64,000 nt of DNA from Drosophila pseudoobscura (Eukaryota; Arthropoda; Insecta; Diptera; Drosophilidae), in contig NC_046683.1 of the NCBI RefSeq assembly GCF_009870125.1, forward strand, positions 54,513,869 to 54,577,868, read 5' to 3'. How positions within the stretch are numbered: position 1 is the stretch's first letter; each line of letters begins with the position of its first letter. Positions 1 to 20,200 of the stretch are shown one piece after another. The translations under genes were made by a program, and so were the position numbers. The notes under the pieces were generated by a model. That model saw only the letters and a list, made by a program, of their open reading frames with translations, made no database searches and was not told where the DNA came from.

Positions 1-1642
1 ATCGATGTGCAACTAATATAGATGTGGACAAGAAAATATAATAAGCAGAGCCAGAGCCAGAGCCATAGCCATAGCCACAGCCATAGCCATAGACATAGCC
101 AGAGGCAGAAGTAAAATATATAAAAATCGTAAAAACGTACAAACACAGATGATTTTTAGCAAAAAGCGAAAAGAAAAAAGATCAAGCAGCAGCAACAAAA
201 ACAACACAACGGAGAAGCCAATCAAAACAGCAGTTGTCTCGCTTCAACGCTCTCGCTGCGATCGACAGTGACAGCAGCAGCAGCAGCAGAAGCAGAAGCA
301 GAAGCAAGGCAAGGAGCCGAAGCAAGAGCGAGAGAGACCAAAAGCAGTCACGGACGTGTGTGAGCAGAGCAGACCAGCATTGATTTGATTGCTGCTGCTG
401 CTGCCGTCGTCGTCTTTGATTTTGCTTATGGCCGCCGCTGACTGACCTGAGAGCACCTCTTACATATGTACATGTGTATGCACTACACACATGCATAAAC
501 AAATACATTGACAACTGTTGGCACCTGGCGCAGGAGTCGCTGTCGCTGCCGCTGCGGTACTTTCAACAAGCGAATTTTACAACTACAACAAAAGTAACGG
601 CAGCAGCAAAAGCAGTACCAGCAGCACACCCCCGTCACACCGTCACACCGTCCGCCTGCAGAAGCAGCAGCAGAAGCAACAGCAACAGAGCAGAGCATAC
701 ATGCGCCTACCTTAACCCAATTAAAACACCATATTATTTAACAAAAGAAATTGTGTTATTTGCAAAGAGCACACACATCGAAAGAAACAGACAGGCGGAC
801 AGCTAGAGAGAGCGAGAGCGAGAGCGAGGGAGAGAGAGAGAGTAATACAAAGCAAAGAGAGCGAGTACAACAATTGGGAGTGCAAATATCTACCAGAAGA
901 CTCTTTTTGAAAGTAGACAGACATATACAAAAAATATGTCTTCCATACGGAAGTGAAATTCTCAAGTGAAAAGGAAGCAAAATACAGCTATACATATACG
1001 GAGCGGTTGCGTTTATTGATCCTTGCCTGCATTTGAAAGAAAAACACCTTTTTTTTTGTACAAAGCTCAGCTTAAAGAGCCAAAAAGAGAGGAAAATATA
1101 TCTGTGCACCTCTCTGCGTGTGTGTGTGTGTGTGCGTGTTTTTGAGAGTGCAATATATATATAAATACATATATATATGCGAATGTGTGTGTGTGTCAAA
1201 CTACACGTCTTAGCAACAACGAAATTCATTTTACGATTACAACATACTAAACTAAAACATTGTTAACTTGTACAGAAACATCAATCAAAACAACAACTGA
1301 AAATAAAAATCAAGTGAAGCAATCATCACCAGCAAGCAACAGCATCAACAACAAGCAACGCATCTTCCAGAAGCACCCTTCCAGACGTCCAAACGTTCCA
1401 ATTTGTGCGCTTCCTTCCTTCCTTTGTACCCGTTTGGTCTATCACACGGGTCGGTTTTCCATTATTTTGCAACACTGGCTGGCCAAGCGTTCTGTCCTGC
1501 ATCCTCTCACCTATTGCCATTCACCGTGCAACGGCACATCCTCCATCCATAGAAGGAACGGAACATTGAAATCACAGTTTGCACATCCATCCGATTGATC
1601 TGATCTGGTTCGATTCGATTTGCGGCTAATTGCGCGCACGTT
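1..1642 (+). other. Upstream and 5' leader region of Su(Tpl)
   Basis: No convincing protein gene is seen here; all long frames are low-complexity readings of CAG, CAA, GA and TG repeats. The stretch is rich in CAG/CAA triplets (about 180-420 and 590-700), GA repeats (about 800-845) and TG repeats (about 1118-1140). This is typical of long Drosophila 5' untranslated leaders. Whether it is one exon or several, and where transcription begins, cannot be told from sequence. The leader hypothesis rests on its position directly before the Su(Tpl) start codon. Confidence 0.4.
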
Positions 1643-4600
1643 ATGACCAATTCGATTGCGTCAGCAAAATGCCTGCCCAATGCACTCTCGTCTGGCAATT
1701 ATGGTATGTCGCAAAGCCACCGTTACACCGATGATAGCAAGGAGTACATCATAGTCAAGCTCACCGACTCCGCCTTCCGTGCAATCGAGGAATACCAGCG
1801 GGACGACAATGCCAAGCGCCTGCAGCCCGGCCAGCGGGCCAAGATCCAGTTCATTGGCAACACCGGCGTCATACAGTTCCCCTCCCGCCCCTCGACGACC
1901 GAGGGCCATAGCAGCAACAACAATGGCAACAACAGCAACAGCAACCTACCTTCTGGCGGCAGCAGCAACCCTGGTGGCAGCCACATGGACGCAAATGGCG
2001 GACGCAAGTTTGGTTTCACCATCAACAACATGGAGGGTACCCTCGAGTGCGTCCAGCAGCAGCAACAGAACCTCGGCGTCCTCGGTGCGGTCACGCTCCG
2101 GATGCGGATACATGCCAACGACGATGTCTACGATACGACACGCACGAAAATGGCCATTGCCGAGGAGACGGAGAAGAGCAAGTGCATACGGGAGATCAAG
2201 CCAAATCAGTCGGATATTGGGCGTAAGGTGAAGAAGGCCCCATCGTCCTCATCCTCCCTGTCCGGATCCGCTACGGCTTCGATGACGACGACGACAGCAT
2301 TTCATCATCACAGCAACAGCAACAGCAACAACAACCACAGTGGGAACAACAACAGCAACAACAGCAGCAGCAGCAATAGTTTTAATAGCAACAACAACAA
2401 CAACAACAACAATAGTCGTAAGTTAGGTTCATCGCCATTTAATGGTCTAGGAGTAGGAGGAGCAGGAGCAGGAGCAGGAGTAGGATCATCATCGTATGCC
2501 ACATCGTATGCCGCCGCCACAGCATCACAGCGATCGCCAAATCCGAGTACGCTGGGTGGCAGCGGCACAGTCAATGGCGGTGGAGCGTCGAGTCGCTACC
2601 ACAGCAACACCAACAGCAACAACTCGGCCTCCTCGCTGGCCTCAACATTTGCCAATGGAATATCGCAGGGCTACAACATGAGCGGCAGCTCGCCGAGGGA
2701 CAGCCAACCAATCAACAACAACAGCAGCACCATCAGCAGCAGCAGCATCAGCAGTAGCAACATCACCAACCACACAACAACCACAACCTCCGCCATATCC
2801 ACCTCCTCGACAAACGGACGCAGCAAAATGGTTAGCGGAGGCGGCAGCAACTCGAGGAGCGGCAACAACAAGTCATCCGGTGGCAACAAGATGTCAGATG
2901 TGTCGAGGCGCACCATTCGGGAGCGCCTGATCCACTTGCTGGCGCTCAAGGCGTTCAAGAAGCCGGAGCTGTTCGCTCGACTGAACAACGAGGGGATACG
3001 GGAGCGGGAGCGCAACCTGATTACCAGCATACTCAAGGACATCAGCACGATGGCGCAGAACACGTACAATCTGCGGCGCCAGATGTGGAACGACGTGGAC
3101 GAGAACTGGCCGTACTTTAGCGAGCAGGAGGTGCAGCAGCTGAAGCGCCGCAAGCCCCAGAATCTGACACCCCCGATGAGCTCCGATGCGGGCAGCTCGA
3201 CCTCCGGCCAGAGTCCCACATCGACGCATACGGGAAGCCCACCGCCGCATGGCAATGGCGGGGGAGTGGGTGGCGGTGGCGGCGGCAGCCTGAAGCGCAC
3301 CAGCCTGGAGTACGACGAGACGATGTTCAGCACTGTGCAGCCGAAGAAGCAGCGCATCAGTCACTACAAGAAGGACACTCCGCCCTCGGCCACATCGTAC
3401 CCGTCCTCCTCCTCCGTGTCCGTGTCTGCCTCTTCCTCCTCGTCGAACCGGAACCGCTACACGCCACCGCAGCGACAAGGGGGTCCGCTGGACGATCACA
3501 CAAGCGGTGATCTCAGCTACAATGTCCTGGACAACATGGAGGAGTTCATGAGCTCAACGGCAGCGGCGGTGGCAGCAGCGACGCATCAGCAGCAGCACCC
3601 GAGGAGCAATAGCAGTAGCAGCAGTAGGCGTGGCAACTCCTCCCAAAACGGTGGAAGCGGTAGCGGCAGCGGCAGCAAGGACAAACGCAATTCAACTGGC
3701 AGCAATTCCAGTAGTTCCAGCGGCTATGAGACACAGCTGGAGCGCAATCGGACGACGACGGCGGCGACGGCGAGCATGCCAGCGAGTCGCAACAGCAAAT
3801 CCTCGACAACGCCGCCCAAGCTGGCGACCAGCTTTGTGCCAGCAGCCACCGGAGGGGGAAAAGGATCTGGATCTGGATCTGGAGGCAAGCAACGTTCTTC
3901 GGCGGCGGCTAATCTGCCACTGCAGCAGCAACAGCATCAGCAGCAGCAGAGCGACTACAACTCGTACAACAACAACACCCATGCGGCCTCCAACAGCAAG
4001 AAGCGTACGAGTAGTGCATCATCGTCCAACGACAGAGGCCAGCGCCAGAGGAGCTCGAACTCAAGCTCAGGCTCCTATCAACAGGTTCCACCTCCCTCCT
4101 CCGCCACCGTCTCCCGTTCCGCATCGGCGTCGTCCGTCCACCAGCACCAGCAACAGCAGCAGCAGCAACAACAGCACCAGCAGTACCATAGCCATCAGCA
4201 GCAGCAGCAGCATCTGCAGCAGCATGGAGCTCCGGCAGCCAGCAGCGCCCAGCACCCATCGCCCACACAGCAGCTGGCGGCGGCTACCCATGCGTATGCG
4301 AACGCCGATGCCGATTCGTCCTCGAGCCCACGCTACGACTTCAGCCAATACGTTCCCATACATTCACTGGAAGTACGTAGACGCTACAAGACTGAATTTG
4401 AGAGCGACTACGATGAGTATCGCAAGCTGCTGACCCGCGTCGAGGGCGTGCGCAACCGCTTCCAGACCCTCTCTGAGCGCATGGACAGCGCCCGGCGTAG
4501 CGACAACGGCTGCGGGGACTACGATCAGATCAAGCGCCAGATTGTCAGCGAGTACGAGCGCATCAACAACGATCGCACCATCCGCGAGGACAAGCAGCGG

Positions 4601-5017
4601 TTCGACTACTTGCAAGCCAAGCTGGCCCACATCAAGCAGCTGGTTACCGACTATGACCAGACATTGATCACATTGGCGGCTACGCCTGCTCCAACGCCTG
4701 CGCCCGCACCGGCACCGGCACCGGCACCTGCTCACGCTCCTGCCCAAGCACAAATGGCGGCGCGACACGCGGAACAGCAGCGGAGACAGCAGCAGCACCA
4801 TGCGGTGGAGACGATAGAACAGCATCATCCTCAGCAGCATCATCCTCAGCAGCATCAGCATCAGCAGCAACAGCCACAGTCGCAGTCGCAGGAGCCTCAA
4901 AGCGATTCGGATGACAGTTCCGAAAGTTCGGATTCCAACGATGATGATGATGATGATGAGAACTGCGAAGATTCCAACTCCAATACCGACGACGATCAGA
5001 ACCGCGACCGCTACTGA
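1643..5017 (+). CDS. Su(Tpl): Su(Tpl), RNA polymerase II elongation factor ELL
   Basis: This single uninterrupted frame encodes 1124 residues, recognised as Drosophila ELL. ELL suppresses pausing of RNA polymerase II and is part of the nuclear super elongation complex. Residues about 30-200 carry the ELL N-terminal region (YIIVKLTDSAFRAIEEYQ and the following beta-rich part). Residues about 420-520 hold the helical region starting RRTIRERLIHLLALKAF. Residues about 900-1010 form the C-terminal occludin/ELL coiled domain, starting YVPIHSLEVRRRYKTEF. Between these lie long Asn, Ser, Gly, Gln and His runs, followed by an Ala-Pro repeat and an acidic tail (SDSDDSSESSDSNDDD). Human ELL is far shorter; the excess is low-complexity linker. 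The ATG at 1643 opens the frame after a stop-rich leader and precedes the conserved domain by about 30 residues. The next gene, Mi-2, is on the same strand. The identification is firm; the absence of introns in the coding part is what the sequence shows. Confidence 0.94.
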   Translation: MTNSIASAKCLPNALSSGNYGMSQSHRYTDDSKEYIIVKLTDSAFRAIEEYQRDDNAKRLQPGQRAKIQFIGNTGVIQFPSRPSTTEGHSSNNNGNNSNSNLPSGGSSNPGGSHMDANGGRKFGFTINNMEGTLECVQQQQQNLGVLGAVTLRMRIHANDDVYDTTRTKMAIAEETEKSKCIREIKPNQSDIGRKVKKAPSSSSSLSGSATASMTTTTAFHHHSNSNSNNNHSGNNNSNNSSSSNSFNSNNNNNNNNSRKLGSSPFNGLGVGGAGAGAGVGSSSYATSYAAATASQRSPNPSTLGGSGTVNGGGASSRYHSNTNSNNSASSLASTFANGISQGYNMSGSSPRDSQPINNNSSTISSSSISSSNITNHTTTTTSAISTSSTNGRSKMVSGGGSNSRSGNNKSSGGNKMSDVSRRTIRERLIHLLALKAFKKPELFARLNNEGIRERERNLITSILKDISTMAQNTYNLRRQMWNDVDENWPYFSEQEVQQLKRRKPQNLTPPMSSDAGSSTSGQSPTSTHTGSPPPHGNGGGVGGGGGGSLKRTSLEYDETMFSTVQPKKQRISHYKKDTPPSATSYPSSSSVSVSASSSSSNRNRYTPPQRQGGPLDDHTSGDLSYNVLDNMEEFMSSTAAAVAAATHQQQHPRSNSSSSSRRGNSSQNGGSGSGSGSKDKRNSTGSNSSSSSGYETQLERNRTTTAATASMPASRNSKSSTTPPKLATSFVPAATGGGKGSGSGSGGKQRSSAAANLPLQQQQHQQQQSDYNSYNNNTHAASNSKKRTSSASSSNDRGQRQRSSNSSSGSYQQVPPPSSATVSRSASASSVHQHQQQQQQQQQHQQYHSHQQQQQHLQQHGAPAASSAQHPSPTQQLAAATHAYANADADSSSSPRYDFSQYVPIHSLEVRRRYKTEFESDYDEYRKLLTRVEGVRNRFQTLSERMDSARRSDNGCGDYDQIKRQIVSEYERINNDRTIREDKQRFDYLQAKLAHIKQLVTDYDQTLITLAATPAPTPAPAPAPAPAPAHAPAQAQMAARHAEQQRRQQQHHAVETIEQHHPQQHHPQQHQHQQQQPQSQSQEPQSDSDDSSESSDSNDDDDDDENCEDSNSNTDDDQNRDRY

Positions 5018-5729
5018 TACACACACAACTACTTCGATGATCCGCGTAACCCTCCCTAACCCAAACTCCCTCTAACCCCTAACCCCATGTAAAAAGGCAA
5101 AACAAACAAACAAACAAAAAATGAAGAAGAAAAGGAAACTATTATATACATAAATACAACAAATACTATTATAGTAAAAACATAATACAACAAACAAAAA
5201 CATAAACATAAACATAAACATAAAGAAACAAACAAAAAATCAACAACAAAATACAAGCGAGCGAGACACCGCGAGAAAAACACCAAGCAACAAAAATGTT
5301 CTTCAAGAAATTGTACTGCAAAAACACCAACAAAGAAAAAACAAATGTTGAAATTACGGAATATGTTAAAAGAAAAATATATAAAAAAAAAAATTTAAAT
5401 AAAACAAACAAAAATACACACAAAAACAAAGAAAACCTTTCGCTTAAAGATACTTTTTATCGAAACGAAAGATGCATATATAACTTGTACACATATATGA
5501 AACTATTATATATATAAATATAGCAGATGCAGGATGCAGAAAGCAGGATGCAGAATGCAGAACGTGCAGGAGGAGACAAAATCAATATTTTTAAACGCGT
5601 TTGAGCAACAATTTATACGAGTTGTAGACTTAGACATTTTTTTTTTTTTTTTTTTTTTGTTGTTGAACATCCCAGACCAGACATGAGAGCAGCTTGAGAA
5701 TAAGATCGGATCGTAACTAAATGAGAAGA

Positions 5730-5735
5730 AATAAA
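5730..5735 (+). terminator. Candidate poly(A) signal of Su(Tpl)
   Basis: A canonical AATAAA lies about 710 bases after the Su(Tpl) stop codon. It is followed within about 10 bases by a GT/T-rich stretch (5743-5765), the usual downstream element. A 20-base T run lies just upstream (about 5638-5658). Other A-rich matches exist downstream, so longer 3' ends are possible. Confidence 0.5.
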
Positions 5736-7676
5736 ACACACGCGTGTTGTGTGTGTTTTTCTTATTTTTGCTTGCGTTTATTGTGTGTAATAATAATTAT
5801 TATATTATTCTAATTATATCAACTTTTAAATATAGTCTGTATGTTTTTCGTTTAATCTAATACGTTTTTTTTTTATTTTTCTATCTTGATTTCTGTTTTA
5901 TTTTTTTGTTTTGTTTTTTTAACATTTTGTTACAAACGGCAGACAACACACGGACACACACACACACACACACACTCATACTCATCCACAAAATTATTGC
6001 ATTTTTTCGGGCATAGCTTTTGGTTCTATAACGAGAGAGAGAGAGAGAGAGAAAGAGCACAAAATGGCCGTAATTTACAGTTGCAAGCACAGTCATTACA
6101 TGTAGAATGTAGAAACACATGTAGATGCGATGTGGAATGTCATGCAGGATTGACCCGTAGACTTCCGCCGGAATTGACTGGAACTGGCAGCACAGCAGCA
6201 GGGCAGAATTGTACTTCAAAAGTACTACGACAGCCGTGTGTGTCAGTCTTTCAGTCAGCTCCTGGTGGAATACGGCCCGGCCCTAGGGAACTGTTGAGAA
6301 CCAAAACTAGCACTTGATATTGAGCCAATGTTTGCCAAACCATTGAATTCCGTGAATGACAGACAGAGACATAAGGATACACAGAGAGCACCCAAAGAGG
6401 CAACATTCAATAATAAATATATATTTTCCTTTCGGTGTTGCGGCAGGCGGGGTTGATGCGCGGGTGTTGCATGCGGGCGTGCCTCTAACAATAGACTGAA
6501 CTTTTCTAACGACTTGTTAATTTCTAGCGGCTTTTTTAGTAAAAATTATTCGTCTGTTTTTAATCGATAACTAGTTAATTTGTAATATATACATATGTTT
6601 TTTTTTTTATAGCCACAGTAGAAGTACAGGTCCCCCAAAAAAGATCCTATCTATCCGTACTAATTTTATTTGAATTATTTTACCACAAGCAGAGAGACAA
6701 AGAATATTTATATATATATATTTTTTTTTTGCGGGGTGTTTAGAAAATTCACATTGCTCAAAAAACTATGATTGAGGGAGGGGAGGGGAGGGGAGGACTA
6801 ATGGAAAGGATATACATTGCATACTTAATGGTTGTATCAGAGCTACTATTGCGGCCCTCTTTTAGTTCGTAGTAAGACCAGACCATACCCAGACGCTTCC
6901 TTAAGTAACAGTAACAGTAAAAGTAAAGGTAACGGTAACGGTAACGGCAACAGTTAAAGTAAAATTGAAATTGTCATTGTCGCTTGAGAATTATCAAATC
7001 ATTTGCTGAAAACTCTACTAGTGTCCAAAATGATGGGGAAGGGAGGAACGATAGGGTAGGGAAACGAAAGCATAACAAAGCATAGGATCTAACACGAAAT
7101 TGTAAGTGAAAAACAAAAAACCGAAGAAATTTTAGCTATTTCGTTGCAATATTTTTTATATACGATATTTAAGTAGAACTGTGGGGGGGGGGGGGGGGGA
7201 AGAATTGGGGAGAACGATGATAAACGATAAATGATAAATGACGATGATGATTGATGACAAAAACGAAAAGGGGAAAATCAAACGGAATAAATCGATTCGT
7301 AGCAATTACAAAAATCATATATACAATTTATATACAACTAAAAATTATATATATATTATATACAACATTGACATTTGATAAGTAAAGCAAACAACAACAA
7401 CAAAAAACATACGGAAACTTACTAGTTTTTATATAAATGCCACGCCCACAACGCCCACACACACACACCACACACACACTAACACATCAATTGATGAGAA
7501 AAAAAAAACAATGAAGGAACTTAATAAGGAATATAAATGAAGTGAAATGAAATGAAATGAATGGAAAGTGAAATGAGAGTCGAGTGCGTGCCGGAGTGCC
7601 GTGAGAGAGGAGAACGGAAAAAGTTAAGAGTACGATTACGAAGGAGTAGACCAGATCAAGAGACATGAGAGAAAAA

Positions 7677-7707
<31 letters not shown>

Positions 7708-8025
7708 GCTATTATTATTGTATAACTAAGAGCAAACACCGCTGACAAGACCAGCAGAATGAAAAATCTTACAAAAAAACGAGATATTGTTATATACTAG
7801 TAATGATTAAGAGACCACAAACAAACAAACAACAAAATGAAAAACGGAGAAACAACAAAAAAAAACTTGACAAAAAAGCAAAAAAAAAAAAATAGAATCA
7901 AATAAAATATTGAATCGAAAAAAATACCGCCGCTGTTTCCTTTTTTTCCCCCCCTTTTCTCCTTTTGATTTCCACATTTGAGGATTAGGTGGCCTCCGTC
8001 CTTGAGGCGCGCGCGGCACTTGAAC
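5736..8025. other. Noncoding spacer between Su(Tpl) and Mi-2, rich in simple repeats
   Basis: No exon-like coding is seen. The spacer holds an AC repeat (about 5952-5974), a GA repeat (about 6032-6052), a 17-base G run (7183-7199), an ATT repeat (about 7677-7720) and many A/T runs. It probably contains alternative Su(Tpl) 3' ends and the Mi-2 promoter. The last 100 bases become GC-richer, as expected for a 5' exon. I looked for the conserved Drosophila Mi-2 N-terminal peptide in this spacer and did not find it. Confidence 0.5.
7183..7199. repeat. Homopolymer run of 17 G
   Basis: Seventeen consecutive G residues on the plus strand. Such runs are error-prone in sequencing, and the length may not be exact. 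The run could fold as G-quadruplex, which is inference only. Confidence 0.9.
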
Positions 8026-8035
8026 ATGATCCACG
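8026..8035 (+). CDS. Mi-2: Possible first coding exon of Mi-2 (weak)
   Basis: An ATG at 8026 gives three codons plus one base and is followed at once by a usable donor (GTAAAG at 8036). That phase joins correctly to the next Mi-2 exon at 8168, completing a Glu codon. The resulting start would be Met-Ile-His. The family N-terminus I know from D. melanogaster Mi-2 begins with Met-Ala-Ser and an acidic stretch, and I could not find it between Su(Tpl) and 8168. This exon is therefore a phase-compatible candidate, not an established one. The real start may lie elsewhere. Confidence 0.3.
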
Positions 8036-8167
8036 GTAAAGCACGGATTGAGTGCGGGTTTTATTTTGGGAATTTCCCAGTTTCACAACCTCTCGCTAAT
8101 TCCATAATTACTGAAAACTAATCGACATTGTGTTATCCCCATTTTCTATCCCCATCGCATCGTTTAG

Positions 8168-15524
<7,357 letters not shown>

Positions 15525-17225
15525 GCAACTCCTCTTCCACCTCAAAATCTATGCTAGGCTTATTCGTATTCCACAACAAAATATACTTTACTCAAGCTAA
15601 GAATTTAAATCTGAAACACACACATTAATATTTATCATAATCATTTGCAATGAGAAACAAAAACCAAACCCCATAACGATAATCTCGTCGCGTTCACACA
15701 AATATTACAAATTCTACATCCTTGACACTTGACGAATACCGGTATTCCTGCTCCTGCTCCTGCTCTTGCTTCAGACACGAAACAAAACTAAACGAAACGA
15801 AACAGATGGAACAGAACAGAACAGAACGGAACGGAACGGATACCAATTCACATACGACACGTATAATAATGCTTATTTACTTACATATTTACTATGTGAT
15901 TACAACATAATCTAGATACAATATATAAATGTATTGAATTCCATTGCAAAGAACAACGATTCGAGTGTGTTGAATTTGTTTGGGAAGTGAGATGGGAATC
16001 CCTATCTATAGGAATAGGGTCAGCTCTTTGGAGTGCTACCAAATTGTATACTTCTTGGTGTAGTAGACCCGGGTTTTCTTTTGCTGCGATTACGTCTGTA
16101 CATAAATATAGGCAAAAGAATGTTGGCACTCGAATGAATTGGAAAACATCCTCTCCTTCGAGGTCCTCTCATCGGTTAAATGTTGTGCGCCCGAGTATTT
16201 TACTTGAGCGCACTCTGCATACTTCACTCAAGGGTATTCTAAATATTGTTGATCCGTTCACCGTCTCCGCTGTTGATTACGATTGAGTTCAAGCAAAAAT
16301 CTTTTTATTAATAGGTATCTTCTTTGAATATATCATGTTCATGTATATATTAATATAAATTATTTATGTATCTATATATATCTGTGGGTGTGTATACATA
16401 TATAATTTGTAAATATCAAATACATAATCATTAGATTAGACATGTCCAAGTCGATCTGTCTGTGACAAGCGCAAAATACTATGTAATTTCGGAACCGATT
16501 CGATTCTCCGCACAAAGCCAATCAATAATAATCAATACATGTAAATACATATGAGTAGAGCAACAATCAATAGTTAGCAGGTTCGCATTTCTGGTTTAGA
16601 AATTCGTAACATCTCTCTTGACATTTCCTTTCCCGATCAATGATTATTATAATATCAAACTGTCTACAGTCCAGTCCCGTCCCCTCACTTCCGTTTGTTA
16701 TTTACATACAACGATAGTTACAATACACTAGTACTCGCAAATGGAATGGTCGGACACAATCCGGCCTAAAAATAATTACATTCTGGCTGGCACTAGTGGC
16801 CTAATACGAATACGAAAAAAAACCAAACAAAACAAAAACACGGCAACAAGCAAAATATGGGGATCAATCAGATATCAGATATTCATAGTATTGGCAAACC
16901 AAACGCTGTTCAGGCACTAGCCTGCTACCCACTAAACGTATTTATATACAAGCTAAACTGGAAATTATATGGTACACGCATGAACCGAGGTCCCGTCCCA
17001 CCAATGCCCTACGGCCACGAAGTAGTCGCACAAGCAGGCTTACAGCTAATTAGGGGCTAAACAAACATCTAAAGCAGCAGCAATCCAATTGAGCTTAGAA
17101 TAGTAAATAACAAAACATACAAAAACACAATAGAGCGTAACGGAATCGGGGAAAAGAATGTGGCGAATCCTTCATAGCCAAATGACCACAGGTGGAGGTG
17201 GGGATGGATGCAGAGTGCGCATCAG
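15525..17225. other. Convergent 3' regions of Mi-2 and Usp32
   Basis: No coding exon is supported in these 1.7 kb between two convergent stop codons. The stretch is AT-rich and must hold both 3' untranslated regions. There is a short run of CTGCTC repeats (about 15747-15768) and a GAACA/GAACG repeat (about 15803-15840). I saw no unambiguous poly(A) signal that assigns an end to either gene. Confidence 0.5.
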
Positions 17226-20200
17226 TTAGGAAATTGCACACAGCTTCTTTAGCTCGCCTTCGGTCTCGTCCACATCGAGCTGCAGACCAGAGGCATTATG
17301 GGGCAGCGCTCGACCCTCAATGTTGGGCAGATACGGCTCATAGTTGAGACCCTTGCGCTCGTAAAACAATAGATATGCGGCACTTGGATCGATCACGGGC
17401 TTTTGGGATATCTCGCGGCAGGAGCTGTCGTTGTAACAGTACCACGAGCCAGACGAATTCGATGCATAAGAAATGTAGTGGCCGCCATTCAGCATACCAG
17501 AGTGGGACTACAAAGAAAACGGAGGATAGAAAACACATCGTCTTCAGGTCTGGTAGCGGAATACTTACCACAACAGCATACAGCTTGTACTTGGGATCGA
17601 ACTCATCCACATCTGGCTTAAGGCGGTGCTGATGATAGTCCTCGAATTCGCCATCCACAATGGGCGTCTTGGTGAGACTCGTTGAGATGAGGCGTTGTCG
17701 CCTGGCCGCGTTATTCGTTTTGCTCTGGCGTAAAACATTTCCCGTATTCCCAGTAGCTCCTGTAGCAACTTTAGACGTTGACGCTGACGTGGACGTCGTC
17801 GTCGTCGTCGAAGTCGAAGCAGAGTCTGCTGTTTGGTCCTCCTTCGCCTGGTCCTGGATCTCATCCAGTTCGTTCACAATTTGATTGCGTGGCATTGCCT
17901 TTGTCATACTATCACTGTCTGCTTTCAGTTCCAGCAACTCCTTGTGCCGCAATATCGTCTCCTGCGGCACTGAGGCCAGATACGGCGTGGGATCGAATTC
18001 GTCAAACGGGAAATGAACCACTTTCTGCGATTTGACCCACTTGCCGTTGACACAGTTGAAGCGCTTCAAGTGCACAATCTGTAAGCAGAAAGTATCAATA
18101 AGATAATCTTGACGAGCGGGTGCGTTGTGAGCCGCGGCTCTACTTTCTACCCGGTACTCAGTCAGTATACAAGCATGAGCTTATGATCTATATAACTTAT
18201 ACAAAATATTGTGGCCACCTCTTTGATCTGTTTTTTTTTTAACTATCTGTCTCTTTTTTTTCTATTCTCGCATCAACACCAGCCGTTTTATCTCGCTCCC
18301 TTCTGCCAGAGCGTGTATACTGCACGAGGAAGAGTGTGTGTAAGAGAGAGCGAGAGAGAGAATGAATGAGAAAGCGCTTTAAAGGCGTAGTCAAGGCAAT
18401 TTACTTTTTTCCTTTTGTCTATAATAATGATCCGATCTGATCGAGATTCAGCAATCTGCTATATTTATTAATTCTCTATGATTCTGTGAAGCCTCCGGAT
18501 GGGACTGCCCTTAATTTTGCAACTCGTTCTCGGATTTTAGGCATTGAGAAAGGGCACACGCCCATGCGGCATCACAACGGACCTTTTTACAGGTCTAAGT
18601 GAGCTTGGGGAGGTTTCATCACTCCCCCAGGCTACCGCCTGAACCTAACCTAACCTATTTTTTTGGTTTCCTTTTATCTTAAAAATGCACAGACTTTCGA
18701 CTTTTTTTGGGCTCGGAAGGGGCGTGGGGCTCTAGCTGTTAAAGTCTCTGAGATCAAGGCGCTCATCGGCTCAGACGGATGGACAGACAGACATGGCTAT
18801 CTCGACTCGGCTAGTGATGCTGAGAGAGGGTCGGAAACGCTACCCTCTGGGTGTCACACAAATCCACTTTCACCAAAAATCGAATGCACTCGTACTCTTC
18901 GAGTACCGGGCATAAGAACTGGACACTTTTCAACGTACTAATATTGGTGGAAGTTTCCAAATCTGAAGCTTCTTGGTGGCTGGCTTCTTGCCCTTGCAGT
19001 GACTGCAGTAATACCACTGCTCCAGCTTCTCCTCGGAGGTGAAGGCGCGCAAGCAATGATTCAGGTCCACGGGCTCCACTTGCTCCCGCCGACATATGGC
19101 AATGGTCTCGTGGTCCACCCAAAGCTGATCAATAACGAGGATTAGTAAAGACGCTGACTGCTGATTGTCGACTGTGTCTACTTACACGCTCCAAGGTGCT
19201 TTGGTAGCGTAAATGCAGGGCGGTTGGATCCCAGTCGATGGCAATGGTAAAGTCTTCAAAGTATTTTGTTGTTGGGGTATACGACAACGAAGCGGTGTAC
19301 TCGGGTGTCCGTTTGACCTCCAGATTTGGTAGCGATGGGAACTTGGCATTCATTTTCGGTGTGGGCGTATTACCTGCAAGGGCAATGAATGAATCAAGAC
19401 CTAGATGTGCATTCCATGCGTGTACTTACTGGCAGCCACAGCACTGATAGGCGGCAGGGCGCCCTGGAGCACATATTCGTTGTTGCAGCGTATCTCGCAG
19501 CCCCGACAGAAGCTCGACCACGGACAAATGGCGCAGGTGAGGCCATCGGCTTTGACGGCTCGCAACGTGAAGGGAAAGTCGTAGCCCAGACTGTCGTCAC
19601 TGCAAGAACATGGAGAATGGAGAGTCAAGGGGGGCACGGGGGAGCTCTGTTGGAATCTTACCAATCGGCGGCATGATTCGCCTGCTCTGTTGTCGCGGGC
19701 AATGGACTGAGCAGTCGGCTCACCTGCAGCCAGACAGCGCAGTACAGATCCTTGTGGGTGCCGCCATCGCAGTTGGGTATGAGCAGAGGCACCCCGAAGA
19801 GGCTGGGCCGCGTCTTGTGGTACGAGAGGAAGTAGCTGTCGTGACGCGTGATCTTGCGGTGGACAGCCACTAGATACTTGCCCGCCCTGTGGGGCTGCGA
19901 GGAGCGACGCGAGTAGACGCCGCTGCTGGTCTCCGGCTGTGACGTTGTTATGTGAAGATCCATATCCAGATCCTCCCCCTCCTCGGCATCGGCATGCTCT
20001 CCCACATCATCCACATCGTGACCCTCCTCCAGGCTGGAGGCTGCCCCCAGCGTGTGGCCAGTGCTCAGGCCACTGGAGTCGTTAGGTGTCGTCCGATACG
20101 AGTTGTCATCGCCGCTCCCGCTGCCATGGCGACTGCTACCCGCGACCATGGCCAGCTCAACAATGGGCATGGGATCCGTCAGGGAGCTCTCCATCGAGTT

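Noticed and set aside
756..1229. 157-codon minus-strand frame in the Su(Tpl) leader
   Set aside because: Composed of GA, TG and TATA repeats read backwards; no protein-like composition.
4364..5026. 220-codon minus-strand frame opposite the Su(Tpl) C-terminus
   Set aside because: A shadow of the acidic and Gln/His codons of Su(Tpl), giving Leu/Val/Ile-rich nonsense.
18642..18656. Telomere-like CCTAACCTAACC
   Set aside because: Drosophila lacks such telomeres; the units belong to the end of a dispersed repeat in the Usp32 intron.
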